Origin: Bog-793 sp963803025
GTDB taxonomy: Bacteria > Actinomycetota > Acidimicrobiia > Acidimicrobiales > Bog-793
Direction of reading: 5' to 3'
Length of the DNA stretch: 64,000 bases
Assembly (NCBI GenBank): GCA_963803025.1
Contig: CAWDKZ010000020.1
Location: 124,001 to 188,000, forward strand
The notes beneath the pieces are model-generated. The model had not been told where the DNA came from and made no database searches. It saw only the letters and a program-made list of their open reading frames with translations. The first letter of the stretch is position 1. Each line of letters starts with the position of its first letter. Below are positions 24,768-33,086 of the stretch, one piece after another. The translations under genes were made by a program, and so were the position numbers.

Positions 24768-25100
24768 CGGCACCGCGACCACGGCTACCGAGTCTGTCGG
24801 GTTGGCACAGGATCCTCAACCGGCGTGGGCCGCAGCGGGTTTCCGCAGTCGCACCCGCCGGGCCCGGGGCACGCCGGCGAACGACGACGAGGGGACGGTC
24901 CTCGGCGTCTCCCTTCGACTTCGGCTTCATCGCCTGTTGGCGCACGCTCCGGCCTGAACGGATCCCGCGGTCCCGGCCACTCGACGCGCCGGGCTCGACG
25001 GGAATGATCCCGGTACTGGTTGATCCGTCGCGGGAGTTTCCGAGGCTCCATCCACCGGTGCGGCGCCTATCGTCGCGCGGGGGCAGACGGGGATCAGCGG
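24768..25100. other. Intergenic region at the right edge of the accessory insert
   Basis: 333 bases with no supported gene. A 57-codon minus-strand frame from about 24930 overlaps the next gene but has no ribosome-binding site or recognisable content. TATCGT at 25068-25073 is a plausible -10 for folD. Core gene order resumes with folD. Confidence 0.4.
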
Positions 25101-25154
25101 GTGAGCAACATGTCAGGGAAGCGGAAGAAGGCGCGCAGGAGGTGCTCGCGGTGA
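25101..25154 (+). CDS. Possible 17-residue leader ORF before folD
   Basis: GTG at 25101 opens an 18-codon frame encoding VSNMSGKRKKARRRCSR, ending in a TGA that overlaps the folD GTG (GTGA). The AGGAGG that serves folD is read as Arg-Arg inside it, so the basic composition partly follows from the ribosome-binding site. It could couple folD translation to a short upstream ORF, but chance is equally likely. Confidence 0.25.
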   Translation: MSNMSGKRKKARRRCSR

Positions 25155-26017
25155 CGGCCAAGGTCCTCGACGGCGAAGCGCTCGCCGAGCTGATGCGAGC
25201 GGAGATCACCGCGGAGGTCACGCGGCTGCGGGACCAGGGCATTCAGCCGGGACTCGGCACGATCCTCGTCGGCGACGACCCCGCGAGCGCGCGCTACGTC
25301 GCCTTGAAGCACGAGGATTGCGCCAAAGTGGGCATCGAGTCGGTCCACGAGCACCTCGGTTCCGGCACGAGCGCGGCCGAGTTGTTCGCCGCCGTCCAGA
25401 GGTTCAACGACAACCCGGCCGTCGACGCCTTCCTCGTCCAGGTCCCGCTGCCGGGTCACCTCGACGAGTTCGCCACGCTGCTCGCCGTCGACCCGGACAA
25501 GGACGTCGACGGCCTCCACCCGGTGAACCTCGGTCGGCTCGTCATGGGCGTCGAGGGGCCGCTTCCCTGCACCCCCGCCGGGATCGTCGAGCTGCTCGGC
25601 CACTACGGCGTGCCGGTGGAGGGTCGCCACGTTGTCGTCATCGGGCGTGGGTTGACGATCGGCCGCCCGCTCGCGCTGCTCCTCGCGCTGAAGCGGCCGG
25701 GCTGCAACGCCGCGGTGACCGTCGTCCACACGGGTGTCGCCAACCTCGCCGACTACGTGCGCCAGGGTGACATCGTCATCGCCGCCGCCGGCCACGCCGG
25801 CGTCGTCACGGCGGACATGGTCAAGCCCGGTGCCGCCGTCGTCGGCGCCGGGACGTCGTGGGAGGGTCGCCGGTTGCTCTCCGACGTCGACGAGGGCGTC
25901 GCCGAGGTCGCCGGGTGGATGACCCCGCGGCTCGGCGGGGTCGGGCCGATGACCCGGGCGATGCTCCTCAAGAACGCGCTGCGCGCCGCTCGCCGCCGGC
26001 GCGACGGGAACCGGTAG
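25151..26017 (+). CDS. folD: Methylenetetrahydrofolate dehydrogenase/cyclohydrolase
   Basis: A 288-residue bifunctional enzyme that interconverts 5,10-methylene-, 5,10-methenyl- and 10-formyl-tetrahydrofolate. The catalytic Tyr49 and Lys53 are in SARYVALKHEDC; QVPLPGHLD and DKDVDGLHPVNLG are the folate-binding signatures; PCTPAGIVELL and VIGRGLTIGRPLALLL build the NADP site, and PRLGGVGPMTRAML is the C-terminal signature. The GTG at 25151 has AGGAGG nine bases upstream. The product supplies 10-formyl-THF to PurN and PurH, and methylene-THF to MetF, 3 kb downstream. Confidence 0.95.
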   Translation: MTAKVLDGEALAELMRAEITAEVTRLRDQGIQPGLGTILVGDDPASARYVALKHEDCAKVGIESVHEHLGSGTSAAELFAAVQRFNDNPAVDAFLVQVPLPGHLDEFATLLAVDPDKDVDGLHPVNLGRLVMGVEGPLPCTPAGIVELLGHYGVPVEGRHVVVIGRGLTIGRPLALLLALKRPGCNAAVTVVHTGVANLADYVRQGDIVIAAAGHAGVVTADMVKPGAAVVGAGTSWEGRRLLSDVDEGVAEVAGWMTPRLGGVGPMTRAMLLKNALRAARRRRDGNR

Positions 26018-26138
26018 CCGCCCGGACCAGCCCGGAGCGGCTCATCCGCACGATCAGGCCGAGCCGCGGCGACGCAGGCGAGGAGAGCGGGCCAGACGTC
26101 GTCGAGGCCTTCGGCCGAGGTCTCGAGGTTCACGGCAG

Positions 26139-26144
26139 TAGGTT
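26139..26144 (+). promoter_or_regulatory. -10 element, leaderless DUF6629 gene
   Basis: TAGGTT ends 6 bases before the ATG at 26151, with no ribosome-binding site. It repeats the geometry seen at guaA and icd. Confidence 0.55.
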
Positions 26145-26150
26145 GCCGAC

Positions 26151-26828
26151 ATGTGCTTCTCGCCCCAAGCTGATCTCGTCGGGGGTGCCGTCATCTGCGG
26201 GATCGGCGTCGACGCGATCCGGCACGTCGATCGCCGCGCCAGTCATGTCGCGCTGGCGAGCCTGCCGGTGCTGTTCGGCGCGCACCAGCTCGTGGAGTCG
26301 GTCGTCTGGTTCAGCCTCCAGGGCCACGTGCCGCACGGTCTCGGGCGCAGCGCGCTGTGGGTCTACCTCGTCGTCGCCTTCGTCGTGCTGCCGATGTTCG
26401 TGCCGATCGCCGTGGCGGCGATCGAGCCGTCGCGTTGGCGCCGGCTTTTCGCCGCCTCGCTCGCCATCGTCGGCACGGTCGTCGGTGGCGTGCTGCTCGC
26501 GGCGATGGTGCGCGGTCCGATGACGGTGGCGATGCGTCCCTACCACCTCGCCTACAGCGTGCACCTCGGCGACGGCGGCGTGTTCGTCGGACTCTACGTG
26601 CTCGCGACGTGTGGCGCCGCGCTGCTGTCGAGCGACCGGCGGATCGTCATCTTCGGCGTCGCGAACCTCGTCGCGGTCGCCGTCATCGCCCAACTGACGA
26701 TCGACGGTTTCGCCTCCGTGTGGTGCGCCTGGGCGGCGGTGATCTCGGCCGCCATCGCGTTGCAGATGCGCTACGGCAGGACCCGGCGCGCCGTCCCGCT
26801 CGCGGCGGCCCGAGGGACGGTCAGCTAG
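26151..26828 (+). CDS. DUF6629-type membrane protein
   Basis: A 225-residue protein with about seven hydrophobic helices. It begins MCFSPQADLVGGAVICGIG, the Met-Cys-Phe-Ser start that defines DUF6629-like proteins, followed by LPVLFGAHQLVESVVWFSLQG with conserved His and Glu in the membrane. Function is unknown; the fixed N-terminal Cys and buried polar residues suggest a bound ligand or cofactor, which is inference. Leaderless start. It converges on the MFS gene at 26850 with only 21 bases between stops. Confidence 0.75.
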   Translation: MCFSPQADLVGGAVICGIGVDAIRHVDRRASHVALASLPVLFGAHQLVESVVWFSLQGHVPHGLGRSALWVYLVVAFVVLPMFVPIAVAAIEPSRWRRLFAASLAIVGTVVGGVLLAAMVRGPMTVAMRPYHLAYSVHLGDGGVFVGLYVLATCGAALLSSDRRIVIFGVANLVAVAVIAQLTIDGFASVWCAWAAVISAAIALQMRYGRTRRAVPLAAARGTVS

Positions 26829-26849
26829 CACGCCAGCGTATCCGCCGGG

Positions 26850-28121
26850 CTAGCCGTCGGAGGGGTCCGTCCCGTCCGCGATCGCGTAGTCCGATGGAAC
26901 GCGGGCGACCCGTCCGCGCTCCGGATCCCGCACACCGGGCAGGAAGACGACGAGTGCCATCGCCGCGCCGATCAGGCCGCCGGCGACGATCGTCGTGCGC
27001 ACGCCGATCGCCACCGCGGCCACCCCGGCGACCAGGATGCCGATCGGTGACAGGCACAGGGAGAACATCCAGTCGACCGAGGAGGCGCGGCCGAGCATCT
27101 CGCCTGGCACGATCTCCTGCATCATCGATTGCCAGATCATCGAGCCGTACTGGAGCAGGCCGAACGCGAGCGCGCCGAGTGCCGCGACGGCGAACGCGTC
27201 CGGTGCGAGGCCGATCAACGTCATCGCCACGGCGGCGGTCGCCCAGCCGCCCCACATCACGCTGACGCGTCGTCGGGGTGACCCGAACCGGACGACGATG
27301 ATCGAAGCGGCCGCCCCGCCGATCCCCGCGGCGGCGAACACCAGCCCGTACTGGGTCGGACCCTGGTGGAGGATGTCCCGGATGAGCAGGGGGCCGAGGA
27401 CGGCGAAGGGCGTGAAGGCCGCGAAGTTGGCGACGGAGGCGGCGATGATCGAGTACCACAGCCACGGCTGCGTCTTCGTCCAGCGAAGCCCGGCGCGCGC
27501 GTCGGCGAGCATGGACTTGCCCGAAGCCCCGGGGGCGGGCCGCGCCCGCATCGCGAGCACGCAGGCGGCGCTGACGAAGAAGCTCGCCGCGTCGACGGCG
27601 AAGGCTGACGCCGCACCGAATGCGGCGATGAGCACGCCGCCCATCGCCGGACCGAGGAGCGACTGGCCGAGGACCTGGCTCGCGCTGTTGAAGGCGTTGC
27701 CCTCCATGAGCAGGGTCTTCGGCAGGATTTCCGGGACGATCGCGCTGTAGGCCGGGAAGAAGAAGGCGTCGGCGGCGCCGACGACGACCGAGATCACGAC
27801 GAGGTCCGTGACGGTGAGCGAGTGGGCGACGACGAGGACGGCGATCGCGCCGACGGCGACGCCGCGCACGACGTCGGCGGAAAGCACGGTGAACCGCCTT
27901 GGCAGCCGGTCGACGATCGCCCCCGCGATGAGCAGCAAAAGGACCGTGGGTGCGACCCGCGCCGCGATGACGTACGAGAGCGTGCTGGCGCGGTCGCTGA
28001 CCCGCAACGCCTCGAGGGCGAGCGCCACGGTGAACACTCCGTCGCCGAGGATGGACGCGGTCTGGCCACCCCACAACAGGGTGAAGTCCCGTTCGCCGAG
28101 CACGCGAAAGGCTCTTGCCAC
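26850..28121 (-). CDS. MFS transporter (MFS_3/EntS-like)
   Basis: A 423-residue major-facilitator exporter with 12 predicted membrane segments. The start ARAFRVLGERDFTLLWGGQTASILGDGVFTVALALEAL, the loop IVDRLPRRFTVLSADVVRG (motif A) and PGEMLGRASSVDWMFS in the second half are typical of the MFS_3 group that includes the enterobactin exporter EntS. The substrate is unknown. GTG at 28121 is supported by a TACCGT hexamer exactly 6 bases upstream. It is divergent from metF. Confidence 0.85.
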   Translation of the reverse strand: MARAFRVLGERDFTLLWGGQTASILGDGVFTVALALEALRVSDRASTLSYVIAARVAPTVLLLLIAGAIVDRLPRRFTVLSADVVRGVAVGAIAVLVVAHSLTVTDLVVISVVVGAADAFFFPAYSAIVPEILPKTLLMEGNAFNSASQVLGQSLLGPAMGGVLIAAFGAASAFAVDAASFFVSAACVLAMRARPAPGASGKSMLADARAGLRWTKTQPWLWYSIIAASVANFAAFTPFAVLGPLLIRDILHQGPTQYGLVFAAAGIGGAAASIIVVRFGSPRRRVSVMWGGWATAAVAMTLIGLAPDAFAVAALGALAFGLLQYGSMIWQSMMQEIVPGEMLGRASSVDWMFSLCLSPIGILVAGVAAVAIGVRTTIVAGGLIGAAMALVVFLPGVRDPERGRVARVPSDYAIADGTDPSDG

Positions 28122-28127
28122 GGCGCG

Positions 28128-28133
28128 ACGGTA
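28128..28133 (-). promoter_or_regulatory. -10 element, leaderless MFS gene
   Basis: On the minus strand TACCGT ends 6 bases before the GTG at 28121; no ribosome-binding site is present. Confidence 0.5.
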
Positions 28134-28255
28134 GCGGGTCGTGCGAACTGCGCCGCAGGCGGACTGTTCGGTGCTACCCGACGCGGGTGACGGCGCCCGT
28201 GAGCCCGGTCCCCGGCTTGCGCGTGGCGGTGGCGCGGCTGCGAGACTGACCCGTC

Positions 28256-29131
28256 ATGGCCCGCATCGACGAGCTGCTCCGGTCGTCGCGCTCGCTCTCG
28301 ATCGAGCTGTGGCCGCCGAAGACCCCCGAGGCGTTGGCGCACCTGAAGGAGTCGCTGCCGCGCCTTTACGCGCTGCGCCCGACGTTCGCCTCGATCACCT
28401 ACGGGGCGGCGGGCTCGACGCGCGACCGCACCCACGACCTCGTCGTCGACATCCACCGCGCGGCGCGGACCGAACCGATGGCCCACCTGGCGTGCTTCGC
28501 CCACCGGCGGGGCGAGCTCGTCGAGATCCTCGAGCGCTACGTCCACGCCGGGGTGGAGAACGTGCTCGCCGTGCGGGGCGATCCCCCCCGCGAGGCGACG
28601 GAGCCGTTCCCCGCGGGCGATCTCCATCACGCGATCGAACTCGTCGAACTCGTGAAATCGGTCGCGCCGTTCTGCGTCGCGGTCGCGGCCCACCCCGAGG
28701 GTCACCCGAGCGCCCCCGATCTTGCGAGCGACCGGCGCCGGCTCGCCGCCAAGCTCGACGTGGCGGATTTCGCGATCACGCAGTTCTTCTTCACGACCGC
28801 CGACTACCTGCGGCTCGTCGAGGACCTCGCGGTCCTGGGGGTCACCAAGCCGGTGATCCCCGGGATCATGCCGATCACGAACGTGAAGACGGTGAACCGC
28901 ATGACGGAGCTGTCCGGCGCCGTCATCCCGCGGTCGATCACCGAGCGGCTCGACCGCGTCGCCGAGGATCCGGAGGCGGTGCGCGCCGTCGGCATCGAGA
29001 TCGCGACGGAGCTGTGCCGCGACCTCGTCGCCGCGGGGGTGCCGGGTCTGCACTTCTACACGATGAACCAGGTGAGCGCGACCGTCGCCATCTGCGACAA
29101 CCTCGGACTCGTGCCGCCGCGAGAGCCGTGA
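28256..29131 (+). CDS. metF: Methylenetetrahydrofolate reductase
   Basis: A 291-residue FAD-dependent TIM-barrel enzyme that reduces 5,10-methylene-THF to 5-methyl-THF for methionine synthesis. Signatures are the N-terminal SIELWPPKTPEA (catalytic Glu), ASITYGAAGSTRD, NVLAVRGDPPR (folate/FAD binding), DFAITQFFFTTADYLRLV and PVIPGIMPITN, and the C-terminal PGLHFYTMNQ. All are in place. The ATG has no clear ribosome-binding site. GAGACT lies 8 bases upstream and could be a poor -10. It forms a one-carbon group with the nearby folD. Confidence 0.93.
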   Translation: MARIDELLRSSRSLSIELWPPKTPEALAHLKESLPRLYALRPTFASITYGAAGSTRDRTHDLVVDIHRAARTEPMAHLACFAHRRGELVEILERYVHAGVENVLAVRGDPPREATEPFPAGDLHHAIELVELVKSVAPFCVAVAAHPEGHPSAPDLASDRRRLAAKLDVADFAITQFFFTTADYLRLVEDLAVLGVTKPVIPGIMPITNVKTVNRMTELSGAVIPRSITERLDRVAEDPEAVRAVGIEIATELCRDLVAAGVPGLHFYTMNQVSATVAICDNLGLVPPREP

Positions 29132-29181
29132 TCGCCCGCCGCGTCCGGCTTCGCCCGGGGTATCGAGCGGAGCGGCGACGA

Positions 29182-29187
29182 TAGGCT
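29182..29187 (+). promoter_or_regulatory. -10 element, leaderless icd
   Basis: TAGGCT is followed by exactly 6 bases and the icd GTG at 29194. No ribosome-binding site is seen. Confidence 0.6.
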
Positions 29188-29193
29188 CCGGCC

Positions 29194-30390
<1,197 letters not shown>

Positions 30391-30449
30391 CAGGACCGGG
30401 CGGCTCCCGCGTCCGGCGGGCGACCGGCCGGATCGCGCGCCGCCGCCGT

Positions 30450-30455
30450 TAGCCT
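30450..30455 (+). promoter_or_regulatory. -10 element, leaderless mdh
   Basis: TAGCCT ends 7 bases before the mdh ATG at 30463, without a ribosome-binding site. Confidence 0.6.
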
Positions 30456-30462
30456 CGCCTCG

Positions 30463-31470
30463 ATGTCGGAACTCCGGGACCGCACGAGCAAGCGCCCGGT
30501 GACCGTCACGGTCACCGGTGCCGCCGGCAACATCGGTTACGCCCTGCTCTTCCGATTGGCGTCGGGCGAGCTGCTCGGGCCTGACCAACCGATGGTCCTG
30601 CGGCTCCTCGAGATCGAGCGGGCGATGCCGGCCCTCGAGGGGATCGTCATGGAGCTCGACGACTGCGCCTTCCCGCTGCTCGCCGACGTCGAGACGACGT
30701 CGAATCTGAAGATCGCCTTCGAGGGGACCTCCTACGCCTTCCTCGTCGGCTCGATCCCCCGCAAGGCCGGGATGGAGCGCCGCGACCTGCTCGGCGTGAA
30801 CGGGCGCATCTTCAAGCCGCAGGGTCGGGCGATCGCCGAGCACGCCGCTTCCGACGTGCGGGTCCTCGTCGTCGGCAACCCGTGCAACACGAACTGCCTC
30901 ATCGCCCGCACGAACACCCCCGAGGTGCCGGCCGACCGGTGGTTCGCGATGACGCGGCTCGACGAGAACCGTGCGAAGACGCAGCTCGCGCGGCGGGCCG
31001 GTCGAACGCCCGGGGCCGTGACCAGGCTCGCCGTGTGGGGGAACCATTCGACGACGCAGTTCCCGGACTACGAGAACGCGCTGATCGACGGGGAGTCCGC
31101 CCAGAAGATGATCGACGACGAGGAATGGCTGCAGGGCCCGTTCCTGAGGATGATCCAGGGCAGGGGCGCGGTGGTCATCGCCGCGCGCGGCGGCTCGTCG
31201 GCAGGTTCGGCCGCGAACGCGGCCATCGGCTCGTTCCGAAGCGTCATCAACGCCACCCCGCAAGGTGACTGGTGCTCGCTCGGGGTCGTCTCCCGTGGCG
31301 AGTACGGCATCCCCGAGGGACTGCAGTTCGGCTTCCCGGTGCGTTCGGACGGCTCGACGTGGCACGTCGTCGAGGGGCTCGAGCACAGCGCGTTCGCGAG
31401 CGAGTGCATCGCAGCGACGGCCGCGGAGCTCGTCGGCGAGCGCGAGGAAGCGGCCGAGCTGCTCGGCTAG
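30463..31470 (+). CDS. mdh: Malate dehydrogenase (NAD+)
   Basis: A 335-residue malate dehydrogenase of the long (cytosolic-like) type, which oxidises malate to oxaloacetate. VTVTGAAGNIGYALLFRLAS is the NAD-binding loop, RKAGMERRDLLGVNG carries the substrate-gating Arg, VVGNPCNTNCLI and RLDENRAKTQLARRAG provide the conserved Asp/Arg region, and VWGNHSTTQFPDYENA contains the catalytic His. Length and spacing are normal. It is leaderless and follows icd. Its stop converges on the ABM gene 24 bases away. Confidence 0.95.
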   Translation: MSELRDRTSKRPVTVTVTGAAGNIGYALLFRLASGELLGPDQPMVLRLLEIERAMPALEGIVMELDDCAFPLLADVETTSNLKIAFEGTSYAFLVGSIPRKAGMERRDLLGVNGRIFKPQGRAIAEHAASDVRVLVVGNPCNTNCLIARTNTPEVPADRWFAMTRLDENRAKTQLARRAGRTPGAVTRLAVWGNHSTTQFPDYENALIDGESAQKMIDDEEWLQGPFLRMIQGRGAVVIAARGGSSAGSAANAAIGSFRSVINATPQGDWCSLGVVSRGEYGIPEGLQFGFPVRSDGSTWHVVEGLEHSAFASECIAATAAELVGEREEAAELLG

Positions 31471-31494
31471 ACAACATCCGGGCGCCGGTCCGTC

Positions 31495-31791
31495 CTACGG
31501 CTTGTCGACGGGGCGGTAGTGCGCCAGCTCGCTCAGCCCGCCGAGGCACGGGCCGACGATCCGGCGCCACTCGGCGAAGGCGGGGGACTTTCGGAAGCCC
31601 TCCTCGTGGGCCGCGAGCGACTCCCACTCGATGACGAACAGGAACCGCGTCGGCTCCTCGACGCAGTCGTAGAGGTGCACGCCGTGGCAACCCGGGGAGG
31701 AGGCGATGAACGGCGCCGCCTCGAAGAAGGCCTGTTCGAAGGCCTCCTCCTCGCCCCGGTCGACGGTGATCGGTGCTTTTTCGACGATCAC
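31495..31791 (-). CDS. ABM-domain (antibiotic biosynthesis monooxygenase-like) protein
   Basis: A 98-residue single-domain ferredoxin-like barrel. VEKAPITVDRGEEEAFEQAFFEAAPFIASSPGCHGVHLY followed by RFLFVIEWESLAAHEEGFRKSPAFAEWRRIV is the standard ABM layout. Such proteins act as cofactor-free monooxygenases, haem-degrading enzymes or epimerases; this copy has no diagnostic residue set, so the activity is open. It overlaps the upstream SCP2-like gene by four bases and is the last gene of the sdh-led run. Confidence 0.8.
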   Translation of the reverse strand: MIVEKAPITVDRGEEEAFEQAFFEAAPFIASSPGCHGVHLYDCVEEPTRFLFVIEWESLAAHEEGFRKSPAFAEWRRIVGPCLGGLSELAHYRPVDKP

Positions 31792-32192
31792 GGTTCTCCG
31801 GCGCGGTCCGGTCCGGTCGGGTCCGCGTCCCGTTGTGAGGCGCTGAACGCTCGACCGATCGCGGCGAGCTGGGCCTGGCTGGCCAGGAGCGCGTTCGCGT
31901 CGCCGCGCAACGTGATCCGACCCGAGCCGAGCAGCTCGGAGACCGGCGTCCCGGCGACGATCGCCTGGGCGGTACCCCAGTCCTCGACGAGCGTGACCGC
32001 GGCCGTGTCGGTCGAACCGACGACGAGCTCGACCCGGTCACGGCCGACGAGGATCGTGTAGCGGACCGTCCCGCCGGGTGCCCCGGTCACGACCTGCCCG
32101 AGGGCGAGCGGCGGTGCGTCGACGTCTGGTTCGACCCGGGCGAGCTCGTCGGCGAGTCGGGCGAACCACGCCTCGGAGAGGAACCGGGGCAC
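31788..32192 (-). CDS. SCP2 sterol-binding-like protein
   Basis: A 134-residue protein with the alpha/beta fold pattern of sterol carrier protein 2: FLSEAWFARLADELARV, then VRYTILVGRDRVELVVG, DTAAVTLVEDWGTAQAIVAG and SGRITLRGDANALLASQAQLAAI. The family binds lipids or acyl-CoA in a hydrophobic tunnel. No partner enzyme is fused. It follows sdhB by six bases and overlaps the ABM gene, so both are probably co-expressed with succinate dehydrogenase; the reason for that link is unknown. Confidence 0.75.
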   Translation of the reverse strand: MPRFLSEAWFARLADELARVEPDVDAPPLALGQVVTGAPGGTVRYTILVGRDRVELVVGSTDTAAVTLVEDWGTAQAIVAGTPVSELLGSGRITLRGDANALLASQAQLAAIGRAFSASQRDADPTGPDRAGEP

Positions 32193-32198
32193 GGGCGC

Positions 32199-33086
32199 TC
32201 AGCTCTCGGACCGCGGCGCCGCATCGACGACGATGACCTCGCCGGTCCGGGCGGCCGGCGACGACGCCGCGGCCGTCGCGGCGGGCGTCGGCCGCGGCCG
32301 GCGGAGGATCTTGCGGCCGAGCCACGCCACCGGGTCGTAGGCCGCGTCGACGACGCGCTCTTTCAACGGGATGATGGCGTTGTCCGTGATGTGGATGCTC
32401 TCGGGGCACACTTCGGTGCAGCACTTCGTGATGTTGCACAGGCCGATCCCGAGCTCCCGCCTGATGAGGTCGCGTCGGTCGACGGTGTCGAGCGGGTGCA
32501 TGTCGAGCGCGGCGAGTCGGACGAAAAAGCGCGGTCCCGCGTAGGAGGGCTTGTTCTCCTCGTGGTCACGGATGACGTGACAGACGTCCTGACAAAGGAA
32601 GCACTCGATGCACTTGTGAAACTCCTGGGCCCGGTCGACGTCGAACTGCGACATGCGGTGGGTGCCGTCCGCGGCGCGGGGTCCCGGCGCGAACGGGGGG
32701 ATCTTCTTCGCCACCGCGAAGTTGAACGAGACGTCGGTGACGAGGTCCCGCGTGACGGGGAAGGCGCGCATCGGCGAGACGGTGACCGGCTCGGTCGTGT
32801 CGAGCGTGCTCATCCGCGTCATGCACATGAGTCTCGGCTTGCCATCGATCTCGGCCGAGCACGAGCCGCACTTGCCGGCCTTGCAGTTCCAGCGCACGGC
32901 GAGGTCCGGAGCGAGCTCTGCCTGGATGCGGTGGACGACGTCGAGGACGACCTCGCCCTCGACGTCGTCCACCGTGTAGTCGCGGAACTCCCCGCCGCGG
33001 GCGTCACCCCGCCAGATGGAGAGCGTGACTTTTCGCGCCCGTCCCTCGGGCTCCACCGGCCCGGGCGCGGTCGCGTCGGGCGGCAT
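32199..33086 (-). CDS. sdhB: Succinate dehydrogenase iron-sulfur subunit
   Basis: A 295-residue electron-transfer subunit. WNCKAGKCGSCSAEIDG and a later Cys near residue 87 bind the [2Fe-2S] cluster; CIECFLCQDVC and CNITKCCTEVCPE supply Cys ligands for the [4Fe-4S] and [3Fe-4S] clusters. The C-terminal 40 residues are an Ala/Pro-rich tail beyond the usual fold. The ATG shares one base with the sdhA stop (TGATG). The subunit carries electrons from SdhA to quinone at the inner face of the membrane. Confidence 0.94.
   Translation of the reverse strand: MPPDATAPGPVEPEGRARKVTLSIWRGDARGGEFRDYTVDDVEGEVVLDVVHRIQAELAPDLAVRWNCKAGKCGSCSAEIDGKPRLMCMTRMSTLDTTEPVTVSPMRAFPVTRDLVTDVSFNFAVAKKIPPFAPGPRAADGTHRMSQFDVDRAQEFHKCIECFLCQDVCHVIRDHEENKPSYAGPRFFVRLAALDMHPLDTVDRRDLIRRELGIGLCNITKCCTEVCPESIHITDNAIIPLKERVVDAAYDPVAWLGRKILRRPRPTPAATAAASSPAARTGEVIVVDAAPRSES

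Noticed and set aside
24757..24930. 57-codon minus-strand frame (start MKPKSKGDAED) overlapping the mycothiol-type gene
   Set aside because: No ribosome-binding site, no recognisable content, and composition typical of chance frames.
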